Shown: piece by piece, positions 9,713 through 18,635 of the stretch | Layout of the letters: each line of letters begins with the position of its first letter | Position numbering within the stretch: the stretch's first letter is position 1 | Assembly (NCBI RefSeq): GCF_900162685.1 | Contig: NZ_LT727828.1 | Span: 1,657,149-1,721,148, forward strand | Reading direction: 5' to 3' | DNA: 64,000 nt | From: Terribacillus halophilus | GTDB lineage: Bacteria; Bacillota; Bacilli; Bacillales; Amphibacillaceae | The notes under the pieces: model-generated | The model's input: the letters and a program-made list of their open reading frames with translations, nothing else | What the model was told of the DNA's origin: nothing | The model's database searches: none | Position numbers and translations under genes: made by a program

Positions 9713-9732
9713 GTTTAGAAAGGTTGATCCTC

Positions 9733-10731
9733 ATGCTCCTGGCTTCCATCATACTTCATGCAGTCCAGCCTATCCGTAATGAACGGAGTACGGCCTCCAT
9801 TTACCATCTCCTTCAAGGCAAACGCTCAGCCCAAACACTTCAAGATGCCCACATGTATGGTCTTACAAATTTGTTTGGAATTTATCCGAAGCTTTCTCGA
9901 GATTTATTTGACAAGCTGGCAGCGGACTTACTGGAGAATAAAATACAGGTTAATAAAACGCCAATTCCATATTTCAATGGAATGGCTTATCAATCACAAA
10001 CCGACGCCTTTTTGTATCGGCTTCTTTTGCTGCTCCAAATGCTGTCAAATCAAGCACACGGAGAAAAACGTTATATTCCTGTTACCGACCAAGGGCAAGT
10101 GCAGTATTGGGTCAAGCAATTATATCGACAGGAACTGACGCAGCTGGGGAATTGGCGAAGCTCCTTATATGAAGAGTTATACGGCTTGCTTGAGAACCTG
10201 CCAGAAGAGCAGGCAGGTTTATTCGTCGATCGAATAAGCGGTTACCAGCATATCGGTTTAACGGCAGCGCAGCTAGCGGTCAAATATGATTTGCAAGAAA
10301 TAGATGTACCGCTTTATCAAACATCTACGATTCATTACTTTCTGAATCAAGTGAGTGCAAACAAGGCGCTGTTTCCGTATCTTGGAACGCTGATTGAACA
10401 ACCGAAACAGCAGTCAAACACGATTACATCTACCGCACATAAAACGAGGATGATGCTCGAACGCGGGTTGACTCTGGATCAGATTGCGGCGGCTAGGGGA
10501 TTGTCCGAAAATACGATTAAAGATCATATTGTAGAGATGACTTGGCTGGAAGGCAGAAGGCTGGCAAGCAGATTTATTGGCGAAGCCGATGCAGCAGTTA
10601 TTATGGATTGTGCTGAAAAAACAGATACAAATAAACTAAAACATATCCACGCTGCGCTCAACGGAAAGTATAACTATTTTCAGATCAGAATGGCACTTGC
10701 ACTGCGTAATGAACAGGAGGTGGAGGCGTGA
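9733..10731 (+). CDS. ypbB: YpbB family helix-turn-helix protein
   Basis: About 332 residues, family of unknown molecular role. The C-terminal third holds a predicted helix-turn-helix (TLDQIAAARGLSENTIKDHIVEM is the recognisable region, residues ~250-275). I chose the ATG at 9733, nine bases after AGAAAGG; an upstream in-frame TTG at 9724 abuts that site. The stop overlaps the GTG of recS, and the ypbB-recS pair is conserved in bacilli, which suggests a function connected to the helicase. No enzymatic motif was seen. Confidence 0.88.
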   Translation: MLLASIILHAVQPIRNERSTASIYHLLQGKRSAQTLQDAHMYGLTNLFGIYPKLSRDLFDKLAADLLENKIQVNKTPIPYFNGMAYQSQTDAFLYRLLLLLQMLSNQAHGEKRYIPVTDQGQVQYWVKQLYRQELTQLGNWRSSLYEELYGLLENLPEEQAGLFVDRISGYQHIGLTAAQLAVKYDLQEIDVPLYQTSTIHYFLNQVSANKALFPYLGTLIEQPKQQSNTITSTAHKTRMMLERGLTLDQIAAARGLSENTIKDHIVEMTWLEGRRLASRFIGEADAAVIMDCAEKTDTNKLKHIHAALNGKYNYFQIRMALALRNEQEVEA

Positions 10732-12248
10732 AGACAGATTTGCAGCAAGCATTATTAAAATATTACGGATATGAGCAATTCCGTACTGGCCAATTGGAAA
10801 TACTAGAGAGTGTGATGCAGAATCGCCATACACTTGGTGTATTACCGACTGGTACCGGCAAATCTGTTTGCTATCAGCTGCCGGCCTTCATGCGGAGCGG
10901 ACAAGTCATTGTCGTCTCACCTTTACTTTCCCTGATGGAAGATCAAGTGAAGCAGCTGCGAGCAAAAGGTTTCAAACGAGTAGCGGCATTAAACAGCTTT
11001 CTTAATTATGAAGATAAGCAGCAAGTGACTCGCAATCTAGCGTCTTATGATCTTCTGTATGTTTCACCAGAAATGCTTCAAAATGATTATTTGATCAGCC
11101 GCCTGATGCAGCTGAAGATTCAGCTGTTTGTTGTAGATGAAGCGCACTGCATTTCACAGTGGGGAAAAGAATTCCGCACCGATTACTTGCGCTTGGCTGA
11201 GGTTATTCGAACACTTGGAAGCCCACCTGTCCTGGCACTCACCGGAACAGCTACGCCAGAAGTTCAGACTGATATTCAGCATCTTCTGGGAGATTTGGAG
11301 ATGGAGAAACATATCTACCCAATGGATAGACCGAATATCGCTTATTTTGTGCAAGAAGTACAAGATCAACAAGAAAAGAACGAAACGATGCTGGCCTTAC
11401 TAAGGAAAATGCAGGCTCCGACAATCATCTATTTCTCCAGCCGGAATATGGCGGAAAGTGTTGCGGCGTTGATTCGAATAAACATGCCAGATATGGCATG
11501 TGCCTATTACCATGGCGGAATGGAGAATGAAGACCGCATTCTGATCCAGCAGCAGTTCCTTGCTGGCCAGCTTCAGATCATCTGTTGTACGAGCGCATTT
11601 GGAATGGGTGTAGACAAAGAAGATGTGCGCTTGATCATTCATTATCATCTGCCAAATGACAAGGAATCTTTTATTCAAGAAGTAGGCAGAGCTGGCCGAG
11701 ATGGCAAGGAAAGTGTTAGTGTTGTCCTGTATAGTCCTGGTGACTGGCAGATACCTGTACATCTTATTGAACAAGATTTGCCAGAACAGTCTTCCATCCA
11801 GCAATTGATGCGACACTTATATCAGCGGGTACAAGCTGGGATGACAGACTTACCTGCTTACGAGTTAATTGTGCAGCACATTCCGATTGGCGAAACGCAA
11901 TGGCGATTTTTACTATATCAGATGGAAAAACATGATATAGTAAAGGGAAATCAACTGCAGTATAACGCACAAACTTGGAAGGATTTTCTGGAGCAGATAG
12001 AGAACCTTGTTGGTGAACGAAAAAAACATAAATTGGTGCAGCTGCAGCGTATGAAAGAATGGATTTACACAGATACATGCAGACGCCGAATATTATTTGC
12101 TCACTTCCAGCGCACAGTACGTCCTGCAAGCGGACGCTGCTGCGACAATTGCGGAGATACCCTCAAGGACTGGGAAACAGTACCAGTGAGCGCACAGCAC
12201 GATGCAGCAGGCTGGCGGGAGCAACTCCGTTTCCTTTTACAGCAATGA
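10728..12248 (+). CDS. recS: RecQ-family ATP-dependent DNA helicase RecS
   Basis: A 506-residue short RecQ helicase. Walker A is LPTGTGKSVCYQLP, the Walker B box is VVDEAHCISQWG, the SF2 motif III region reads LALTGTAT, and motif VI is QEVGRAGRDG. A zinc-binding Cys set closes the core (CRRR...CCDNCGD near residue 470). There is no HRDC domain, and the length fits RecS (YpbC) rather than full RecQ. GTG start with CAGGAGGTGG in front, overlapping the ypbB stop. The family unwinds DNA 3'-5' in recombination and replication fork repair. Confidence 0.93.
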   Translation: MKTDLQQALLKYYGYEQFRTGQLEILESVMQNRHTLGVLPTGTGKSVCYQLPAFMRSGQVIVVSPLLSLMEDQVKQLRAKGFKRVAALNSFLNYEDKQQVTRNLASYDLLYVSPEMLQNDYLISRLMQLKIQLFVVDEAHCISQWGKEFRTDYLRLAEVIRTLGSPPVLALTGTATPEVQTDIQHLLGDLEMEKHIYPMDRPNIAYFVQEVQDQQEKNETMLALLRKMQAPTIIYFSSRNMAESVAALIRINMPDMACAYYHGGMENEDRILIQQQFLAGQLQIICCTSAFGMGVDKEDVRLIIHYHLPNDKESFIQEVGRAGRDGKESVSVVLYSPGDWQIPVHLIEQDLPEQSSIQQLMRHLYQRVQAGMTDLPAYELIVQHIPIGETQWRFLLYQMEKHDIVKGNQLQYNAQTWKDFLEQIENLVGERKKHKLVQLQRMKEWIYTDTCRRRILFAHFQRTVRPASGRCCDNCGDTLKDWETVPVSAQHDAAGWREQLRFLLQQ

Positions 12249-12277
12249 AAACGGATAATGGAAGGAAGGACACTTCA

Positions 12278-12595
12278 ATGGCAAAGACAGAAGAGAAAGA
12301 CCTCGATCTCGAAGAATTGGTAGCGTCCGTGACCCAATCATCGGAAGAGGCACAGAAAGCAGAACCAGAAGAAGCACCCGCCATAAAAGAGGAAGCGGAG
12401 TCAGAAGGTCAGCGAATCGATGTTTTGAACTTACCGCCGCGCCGCACGATCCATGATGGAGCACGGACAGGCTTTCGATTGCGCTGGAATGGCGTTCTTG
12501 TGAGGTTTATCATCTTGACAGTCATCGTGTTAGCCGGAATCTCGTATATCATGTTGTATACGGATGTCCCGTCATTGTTACCAGACTTGTTTTAG
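12278..12595 (+). CDS. Small acidic single-pass membrane protein, possible shortened YpbE
   Basis: About 105 residues. The first 60 are very acidic, and a segment LPPRRTIHDGARTGFRLRW precedes one transmembrane helix (about residues 75-95), leaving only a ten-residue tail outside. I chose the ATG at 12278 because GGAAGGAAGGA lies 7 bases upstream; an ATG at 12245 overlaps the recS stop but lacks a site. In B. subtilis ypbD and ypbE follow recS; YpbE has a similar acidic N-terminus and one helix but then a LysM domain, which is absent here. Homology to YpbE is inferred from position and layout only. Confidence 0.7.
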   Translation: MAKTEEKDLDLEELVASVTQSSEEAQKAEPEEAPAIKEEAESEGQRIDVLNLPPRRTIHDGARTGFRLRWNGVLVRFIILTVIVLAGISYIMLYTDVPSLLPDLF

Positions 12596-12788
12596 TCCGT
12601 TTTCAGTTTGGACAACAAGGGTATTTTTAGCACAAAGATTAATATACTAACTATACGTACAAAGCTAATTGTTTGAATAGGGAAATCAACTTAAAAAATG
12701 GACGCATCTCTAGGGATGTGCCGCGTACAAAATATAAGGCGAATCATATGCTATCTATATCTAGAATGGCATCCAAGGGGGAAAAGTG

Positions 12789-13370
12789 ATGAAGTTAGAG
12801 CGCGTATCATTAAATCAATTCAAGATCTTTCTTACTTTCGACGATTTAATCGAGAGAGGCTTGACAAAAGAAGATCTCTGGCATGATCTTCCTGGCGTTC
12901 ATCAGCTTTTTCACGATATGATGTTTGAGGCAAGTGATGAATTGGGCTTTGAATTGGAAGGAACACTTCTTGTTCAAGTTCATATTCTGCAAGCACAAGG
13001 GATGCAAATCATTGTTACCCAGTATCCGCAGACAGAAGACTTTGAAGAAGAAGAGGATTATATCGAAATGAAAGTGACATTGGACGAGAGCAGAGAGCTT
13101 ATCTTTTCCTTCACTGATTTTGAAGATATCATCAGCGTTTCCCATCAATTACAGCAGGTGGGTATTGAAGACGCTGCCGTCTATTTTATGAATGATTTAT
13201 ATTATATGGAGATTCAGACCCTGCTGCACCCGGAACAGCGGGAGAATTTAATTGCAGTGATGTCCGAATTCGCCAGTCCAAGCATTGTAACGTCGGTGCG
13301 GCTTAATGAATATGGCAAGAAAATTTTCGAAAAAGATGCAGTACGGCAGATTTGCTCGTACTTTGCTTAA
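12789..13370 (+). CDS. ypbH: MecA-family adaptor, YpbH (MecB) type
   Basis: About 193 residues with the MecA layout: an N-terminal substrate-binding part (MKLERVSLNQFKIFLTFDDL), an acidic linker near residues 80-90 (EDFEEEEDY), and a C-terminal ClpC-binding domain. MecA proteins deliver substrates such as ComK to ClpCP. The position near recS and gudB matches ypbH, the MecA paralog, rather than mecA next to spxA. ATG at 12789 with AAGGGGG 7 bases upstream; an in-frame GTG is at 12786. The 190 bp before it show a TATACT at about 12644 but no clear -35. Confidence 0.87.
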   Translation: MKLERVSLNQFKIFLTFDDLIERGLTKEDLWHDLPGVHQLFHDMMFEASDELGFELEGTLLVQVHILQAQGMQIIVTQYPQTEDFEEEEDYIEMKVTLDESRELIFSFTDFEDIISVSHQLQQVGIEDAAVYFMNDLYYMEIQTLLHPEQRENLIAVMSEFASPSIVTSVRLNEYGKKIFEKDAVRQICSYFA

Positions 13371-13375
13371 GCTAT

Positions 13376-13462
13376 AAAAGATACCGGTCTATGAAGTGCA
13401 CCCTGAAAGTTAGAGTAACACTAACTTTTGGGGTGCAGTTCACTATTGCCGGTATCTTTTTG
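13376..13462 (+). terminator. ypbH terminator, interrupted by a palindromic insert
   Basis: The outer arms AAAAGATACCGG (13376-13387) and CCGGTATCTTTT (13449-13460) are perfectly complementary and followed by TTGATTTT. Without the 51-bp palindrome at 13392-13442 and one copy of CTA, the arms would enclose a 7-nt loop, a canonical terminator. Confidence 0.85.
13392..13442. mobile_element. 51-bp palindromic insertion with 3-bp target duplication
   Basis: The segment begins TGAAGTGCACCC and ends GGGGTGCAGTTCA. It folds on itself through TGAA/TTCA, GTGCACC/GGTGCA and AAAGTTAG/CTAACTTT, leaving a 7-nt loop. CTA occurs directly before it (13389-13391) and directly after it (13443-13445), as a target duplication would. 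The ends start TG and finish CA, as IS3-family ends do, and look like left and right terminal repeats brought together with no transposase between. The IS in this window at 46485 has different ends, so it is not its parent. Mobility is inferred. Confidence 0.6.
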
Positions 13463-13583
13463 ATTTTATCTTATTCTATTTGTTCTTATTATCCATCTGT
13501 CTGCTTTTTTGATAGAATGGTTATGGAATAGAAAGAAGAATTTTTTTAATAATGATGGGGAAATTTTTAGGAGGTAAAGAACA

Positions 13584-14855
13584 GTGGCCGACAAAGCTGC
13601 GGAATCCACCAACAACAAGCATAGGGAAGTATTACAATCGACACAGAGAGTCGTACAATCGGCTTTGCAGAAACTTGGGTATCCGGAGGAAGTCTTTGAA
13701 TTATTAAAGGAACCGATTCGAATGATGACAGTCCGTATTCCAGTTAGAATGGATGACGGAAGTACAAAGATTTTTACTGGATATCGGTCGCAGCATAATG
13801 ATGCTGTTGGTCCAACGAAGGGTGGCGTACGCTTCCATCCGGAAGTAAGTGAGAGTGAAGTAAAGGCTTTATCGATTTGGATGAGTCTGAAAGCCGGTAT
13901 CGTCGATTTGCCATATGGCGGCGGTAAAGGCGGTATTATCTGTGATCCACGGGAAATGAGTTTCCGGGAGCTTGAAGGAGTGAGTCGGGGATATGTACGG
14001 GCAATCAGTCAGATTGTTGGGCCGACGAAGGATATACCTGCACCGGATGTGATGACTAATTCCCAGATTATGGCCTGGATGATGGATGAATACAGCCGAA
14101 TGGATGAATTTAACAATCCTGGTTTTATTACCGGAAAACCAATTGTTCTCGGGGGATCGCATGGCAGGGAGACTGCCACTGCCAAGGGTGTTACAATTTG
14201 TCTGCGTGAAGCTGCGAAACAAAAAGGCATAACTTTGGAAGGTGCACGTGTTGTCATCCAAGGATTTGGTAATGCGGGCAGCTATTTAGCGAAATTCATG
14301 CACGAAGCTGGTGCGAAAGTAATCGGTATTTCTGATGCTTACGGTGCGCTGCATGACCCGGATGGCTTGGATATTGACTATTTACTTGATCGCAGAGACA
14401 GTTTCGGCACAGTAACCAACTTATTCAAAAGTACAATCTCCAATAAAGAACTTCTGGAGCTTGATTGCGATATATTAGTACCAGCAGCAGTAGAAAATCA
14501 AATTACCGAGGATAATGCACACCAAATTAAAGCTGAGATTGTCATTGAAGCAGCGAATGGACCAACAACGTTTGAGGCGACTAGAATACTGACAGAGCGC
14601 GGTATTTTGTTAGTGCCTGATGTGCTGGCTTCTGCTGGCGGTGTGACGGTGTCTTATTTTGAGTGGGTGCAAAACAACCAAGGCTATTATTGGACGGAGC
14701 AGGAAGTAGAAGAAAGACTAGAGAAAGTGATGCTGAAAGGTTTCCACAATGTCTACCAGACCTCGCAAACGAGGCGGGTCGATATGCGCTTGGCAGCTTA
14801 TATGGTCGGTGTAAGAAAAATGGCCGAAGCATCCAGGTTCAGAGGCTGGATCTAA
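13584..14855 (+). CDS. gudB: NAD-dependent glutamate dehydrogenase
   Basis: 423 residues, full length for the GudB/RocG family. The substrate-binding region GGVRFHPEV, the catalytic-lysine region SLKAGIVDLPYGGGKGG and the nucleotide-binding motif GFGNAGSYLAKF are all intact, with no sign of the in-frame insertion that inactivates gudB in laboratory B. subtilis 168. It deaminates glutamate to 2-oxoglutarate in the cytoplasm. GTG start at 13584 with AGGAGGT upstream. The order gudB-ypdA matches B. subtilis and favours GudB over RocG. Confidence 0.92.
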   Translation: MADKAAESTNNKHREVLQSTQRVVQSALQKLGYPEEVFELLKEPIRMMTVRIPVRMDDGSTKIFTGYRSQHNDAVGPTKGGVRFHPEVSESEVKALSIWMSLKAGIVDLPYGGGKGGIICDPREMSFRELEGVSRGYVRAISQIVGPTKDIPAPDVMTNSQIMAWMMDEYSRMDEFNNPGFITGKPIVLGGSHGRETATAKGVTICLREAAKQKGITLEGARVVIQGFGNAGSYLAKFMHEAGAKVIGISDAYGALHDPDGLDIDYLLDRRDSFGTVTNLFKSTISNKELLELDCDILVPAAVENQITEDNAHQIKAEIVIEAANGPTTFEATRILTERGILLVPDVLASAGGVTVSYFEWVQNNQGYYWTEQEVEERLEKVMLKGFHNVYQTSQTRRVDMRLAAYMVGVRKMAEASRFRGWI

Positions 14856-14871
14856 TTAGAACAAAAACAGT

Positions 14872-14914
14872 GCTCTTATTCTGCAGCTGTCAGGGTAAGA
14901 GCTTTCTCTTTTTC
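14872..14914 (+). terminator. Terminator after gudB
   Basis: GCTCTTATTC pairs with GGGTAAGAGC (14893-14902) and is followed by a T-rich tail (TTTCTCTTTTTC). Confidence 0.75.
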
Positions 14915-14943
14915 GTAAAAGAGAGGCAGAAAGGAGCAGGACC

Positions 14944-15921
14944 ATGCAAAAAGAAAAAGTAATCATTATCGGAGCAGGACCATGCGGGCTTTCCGCAGCA
15001 ATTGAACTGCAGCAAGCTGGCATAGAGCCGCTGCTTATCGAAAAAGGAAATGTTGTCAATTCTATCTATCAATATCCGACACATCAAACGTTCTTCAGTT
15101 CAAGTGAACGGCTGGAAGTAGGCGGCATGCCATTTGTAACGGAAATGAAAAAGCCCGTACGAAATCAAGCGCTAGCTTATTACCGGACAGTAGCACAGCG
15201 ACGAGATATACGGATACATACGTTCGAACGCGTCATGCAAGTAACAGGTGAGAAAGGGGATTTCACAGTCTCAACGAAAACGATTAAAGACGAAGAAAAA
15301 ACGTACCAAGCTGATTTTGTAATTGTGGCAACAGGCTATTATGATCAGCCATACTTGATGCAGGTACCTGGTGAAAAACTGCCGCATGTGTTTCATTACT
15401 TCAAAGAAGCACATCCTTATTTCGGTAAAAATGTAACGGTTATCGGCGGAAAGAATTCTGCTGTGGATGCGGTGCTGGAACTTCATAAAGCTGGTGCCAA
15501 TATTACGGCTCTTTACCGTGGGAGCACGTATTCAAAAAGCGTCAAACCGTGGATTTTACCTGAATACGAATCGTTAGCACGTAATGGATACATTGATCAT
15601 AGATTCAATGCGCATATTAAAGAAATCACGGAAACGCATGTCATCTTTGAAGAAAATGGCGAGCTGCACACTGTGGAGGCGGATTTCGTATTTGCGATGA
15701 CCGGCTATCGTCCGGATTTAAACTTACTGCAAGGCATGGGAATCAGCATTCATCCAGAGACGGGTAAACCAGATTATAATCCGGAAACAATGGAGTCTAA
15801 CATACAAGGTATTTACATTGCTGGCGTTATTGCAGCCGGAAACAATAATAATGAAGTATTCATTGAAAATGGCCGTTTTCACGGTGGGAAGATTGCCGCA
15901 TCAATTGCATCACGGAGCTGA
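14944..15921 (+). CDS. bdr: Bacillithiol disulfide reductase Bdr (YpdA)
   Basis: A 325-residue FAD-dependent pyridine nucleotide-disulfide oxidoreductase-like protein. The N-terminal FAD motif GAGPCGLSAA contains Cys14, the residue reported as essential in YpdA. The NAD(P)H motif is GGKNSAVDAV near residue 166. It reduces bacillithiol disulfide in the cytoplasm. AAAGGAGCAGGACC lies before the ATG. Its presence fits bshA in this window (51004-52131), showing that the organism makes bacillithiol. Confidence 0.92.
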   Translation: MQKEKVIIIGAGPCGLSAAIELQQAGIEPLLIEKGNVVNSIYQYPTHQTFFSSSERLEVGGMPFVTEMKKPVRNQALAYYRTVAQRRDIRIHTFERVMQVTGEKGDFTVSTKTIKDEEKTYQADFVIVATGYYDQPYLMQVPGEKLPHVFHYFKEAHPYFGKNVTVIGGKNSAVDAVLELHKAGANITALYRGSTYSKSVKPWILPEYESLARNGYIDHRFNAHIKEITETHVIFEENGELHTVEADFVFAMTGYRPDLNLLQGMGISIHPETGKPDYNPETMESNIQGIYIAGVIAAGNNNNEVFIENGRFHGGKIAASIASRS

Positions 15922-15938
15922 AGGGAAGGGTTCATCCA

Positions 15939-16898
15939 ATGAAAGGTAAAGTTGTCTTGGTAACGACAGGCGGTACAATTGCCAGCGTACCGAATGAAGA
16001 AAGCGGAAAACTTGCATCCGGCGAAATGTCAGGAGAGGATTTGCGCAGCCAAATCGCATTGCCAGAACATATTGAAGTATCTGTCGTAAATGCGCTCCAA
16101 AAACCGAGTATGCACATCACTTTTGAAGACTTGGTTTACTTGAAGAAATTAATCGAACAGCAACTGAAGGACCCAGAAGTACACGGTGTTGTCGTGACGC
16201 ATGGTACTGATTCGTTAGAAGAAACAGCCTATTTCCTCGATTTGACGATCCAGGATACACGACCAGTCGTTGTTACAGGCTCTCAGCGTGCTATTCATGA
16301 ATTAGGTTCCGACGTATACATCAACTTGCGCCACGCTGTTTTGACCGCGTACGACGAGCAATTGCGCGACTGTGGTACTGTTGTTGTGTTTAACGAGCGC
16401 ATCTTTCCTGCTAAGTATGTTAAGAAAGAGCATGCTTCGAATATCCAAGGCTTCAATGCATTTGGATTCGGCTATTTAGGTATCATTGATAATGATAAAG
16501 TATATCTGTATCAAAAACCGGTTAAACGACATACATATGCGTTGCAAAAACCGCTCCCGCAAGTGGAGATTATTAAATGTTATTTACAGGCAGACGGCAA
16601 GTTCATAAAAGCTGCCCGTGAAGCTGGTGTGCAAGGAATTGTCCTAGAGGGAGTAGGCCGTGGACAAGTGTCCCCTAAAATGAAAGAGGAAATCCTTCGC
16701 AGCTTGCAAGCTGGGATAACGATCATGCTTACAACAGCTTCCGAAGAAGGAAATGTATACACGACGTATGATTACGAAGGCAGCGCCTATGATTTATACA
16801 AAGCTGGTGTATTGCTCGGAAAAGACGCAGACAGCAAAAAAGCCCGCATGGAGCTTGCTGTTGCATTGGCTTCTGAACAGAAAGAAAGATTACTCTAG
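15939..16898 (+). CDS. ansA: Type I L-asparaginase
   Basis: 319 residues. The first catalytic triad part is the N-terminal TTGGTIAS with Thr13, and the second is VVTHGTDSLEETAYFL near residue 85. There is no signal peptide, so it is the cytoplasmic type that converts L-asparagine to aspartate and ammonia. It is 17 bp downstream of bdr with AAGGGAAGGG as ribosome binding site and may be cotranscribed with it. No ansB or ansR is next to it. Confidence 0.92.
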   Translation: MKGKVVLVTTGGTIASVPNEESGKLASGEMSGEDLRSQIALPEHIEVSVVNALQKPSMHITFEDLVYLKKLIEQQLKDPEVHGVVVTHGTDSLEETAYFLDLTIQDTRPVVVTGSQRAIHELGSDVYINLRHAVLTAYDEQLRDCGTVVVFNERIFPAKYVKKEHASNIQGFNAFGFGYLGIIDNDKVYLYQKPVKRHTYALQKPLPQVEIIKCYLQADGKFIKAAREAGVQGIVLEGVGRGQVSPKMKEEILRSLQAGITIMLTTASEEGNVYTTYDYEGSAYDLYKAGVLLGKDADSKKARMELAVALASEQKERLL

Positions 16899-16998
16899 AA
16901 CGGAGGACCTATTTCCTTTTACTTTCCAGTATCATATTCCCAAAAAATAAAGGGCGTGGTACGATAAAGGCAGATTGTTAGTTGGAAGAGGTGCTACC

Positions 16999-17667
16999 AT
17001 GCTTACGATTCTTTCCGCTGCGATTGCCCCAGCACTCGCACTCCTTACTTTCTTTTATTTAAAGGATCGTTTGGAGCCAGAGCCACTGAGCATGGTACTG
17101 CGGACGTTTCTTTACGGGGCATTGCTCGTATTTCCAATCATGTTTATTCAGTATGCATTGCAAGCTGAAGGGATTGGAACTCACCCCATCATTTATTCGT
17201 TTTTTACAATTGGTTTTTTGGAAGAATTTTTTAAATGGTTCATCTTCTTGTATACGGCGTTCCGGCACACGGAGATGGATTCGGTTTATGATGGCATTAT
17301 TTATGGCGTCAGCATCAGTTTAGGTTTCGCAGCGGTGGAGAATGTTTTGTATTTATTTGCTCACGGTGTTGATTATGCATTCACACGGGCGCTATTTCCT
17401 GTGTCTTCTCACGCACTTTTCGGAGTTCTTATGGGCTATTATCTTGGCAGAGCGAAATTCGGCAGTAGACATCCTCGTCTGCGAATAATAGCTGCGATGC
17501 TAATCCCTTTCCTGCTGCATGGATTTTATGACTACATCTTAGTAGTGGTGCAATTCCATTGGATCTACATACAAGTTCCGTTCATGATTATTTTATGGAC
17601 GATTGGTTTGCGGAAGGTAAGGGCAGCAACGAATCATCCAATTGAAAAAATACAGACGACCAAATGA
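16999..17667 (+). CDS. prsW: Site-1 membrane protease PrsW
   Basis: About 222 residues with seven or eight transmembrane helices and the PrsW glutamic/metal motifs EEFFKW (near residue 75), SHALFGVLMG (near 137) and LHGFYDY (near 173). In B. subtilis PrsW cleaves the anti-sigma factor RsiW to start SigW activation. I chose the ATG at 16999 after GGAAGAGGTG; the in-frame upstream TTG at 16975 is less likely. It is the last gene before a strong terminator. Confidence 0.93.
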   Translation: MLTILSAAIAPALALLTFFYLKDRLEPEPLSMVLRTFLYGALLVFPIMFIQYALQAEGIGTHPIIYSFFTIGFLEEFFKWFIFLYTAFRHTEMDSVYDGIIYGVSISLGFAAVENVLYLFAHGVDYAFTRALFPVSSHALFGVLMGYYLGRAKFGSRHPRLRIIAAMLIPFLLHGFYDYILVVVQFHWIYIQVPFMIILWTIGLRKVRAATNHPIEKIQTTK

Positions 17668-17705
17668 AAGAGTTAGGCAGACAACACTGCCTGACTCTTT
17701 TTTTG
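17668..17705 (+). terminator. Terminator after prsW
   Basis: AAGAGTTAGGCAG and CTGCCTGACTCTT form a stem with one G-U pair and a 6-nt loop (ACAACA), followed by seven T residues. Confidence 0.92.
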
Positions 17706-17714
17706 ATAGCTGAT

Positions 17715-17745
17715 TGCATATTTTCACTTTGCTGGAAGAAAGCTA
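17715..17745 (+). promoter_or_regulatory. Possible SigG promoter of sleB
   Basis: TGCATA (17715-17720) matches the SigG -35 TGMATA. After 18 bp AAAGCTA shares four of seven bases with CATACTA. sleB is forespore-expressed in B. subtilis, which is the main reason to consider it. Confidence 0.35.
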
Positions 17746-17783
17746 TTGGTAGTCAGATAAGTTTAGGTTGGAGGAAATGAACA

Positions 17784-18620
17784 ATGAGACAAAGACAAAT
17801 TCGGCTTTATAAATGGATCTGTGCCGGTTTCATCTTGTTTAGTGTAGTCGCTGTATCACCGCTCGAGACAAACGCATTCTCAGACCAGGTGATTCAGCAC
17901 GGTGCCACCGGTGATGATGTAGTGGAACTGCAGGCAAGACTGCAGTATGCAGGCTTCTATAATGGCAAAATAGACGGTGTTTTCGGATGGGGCACGTATT
18001 GGGCACTGCGAAACTTCCAATATGAATTTGGAATGGAGATTGATGGTGTTGCAGGGCAGCAGGCGAAAGATAAATTAGCTGCAAATACGAAATATGATAA
18101 AGCCTTTGTTATGCAACAAATTCAAGAAGGTAATACATTTACTTATTACGGCGGTACACCGCAGGAACAGCAAGTGAAGAAACGCGGCAATGGCGGAAGT
18201 GGAGGAGGAGGCAGCGACAACGAGAAAGCGCCGAATACATCGGCAGTTAACGTACCAAATGGCTACTCCCAAAACGATATTAAATTAATAGCCAATGCCG
18301 TTAACGGGGAAGCGCGCGGTGAACCGTATGTAGGTAAAGTTGCTGTAGCTGCTGTTATTCTGAACAGAGTAGAGGACCCTTCATTCCCGAATACGATATC
18401 TGGTGTTATCTTCGAGCCAAGAGCTTTCACAGCGGTTGCTGACGGGCAAATCTGGCTGACTCCGGATGAATCAGCGAAACAAGCAGTATTAGATGCGATA
18501 AATGGCTGGGACCCTTCTGGAGGGGCAATTTATTACTTTAATCCGAATACAGCTACCTCACCTTGGATTTGGTCCAGACAGCAAATTAAAACGATTGGTG
18601 AGCACATTTTCTGTATGTAG
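17784..18620 (+). CDS. sleB: Spore cortex-lytic enzyme SleB
   Basis: A 278-residue secreted protein. It has a signal peptide ending near residue 31 (ETNAFS), a peptidoglycan-binding domain (about residues 37-95, HGATGDDVVELQARLQYAG), a Gly/Ser linker (residues ~135-147), and a C-terminal Hydrolase_2 domain with NAVNGEARGEPYVGKVAVAAV that contains the catalytic Glu of the lytic transglycosylase. It degrades muramic-delta-lactam cortex during germination. ypeB follows after 15 bp; YpeB is required for SleB stability and placement. Confidence 0.96.
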   Translation: MRQRQIRLYKWICAGFILFSVVAVSPLETNAFSDQVIQHGATGDDVVELQARLQYAGFYNGKIDGVFGWGTYWALRNFQYEFGMEIDGVAGQQAKDKLAANTKYDKAFVMQQIQEGNTFTYYGGTPQEQQVKKRGNGGSGGGGSDNEKAPNTSAVNVPNGYSQNDIKLIANAVNGEARGEPYVGKVAVAAVILNRVEDPSFPNTISGVIFEPRAFTAVADGQIWLTPDESAKQAVLDAINGWDPSGGAIYYFNPNTATSPWIWSRQQIKTIGEHIFCM

Positions 18621-18635
18621 AAAGGAGAGCGAACA

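Noticed and set aside
13371-13470. Long hairpin as a small regulatory RNA gene
   Set aside because: No promoter of its own is visible and the structure is explained by a terminator plus an inserted palindrome with a target duplication.
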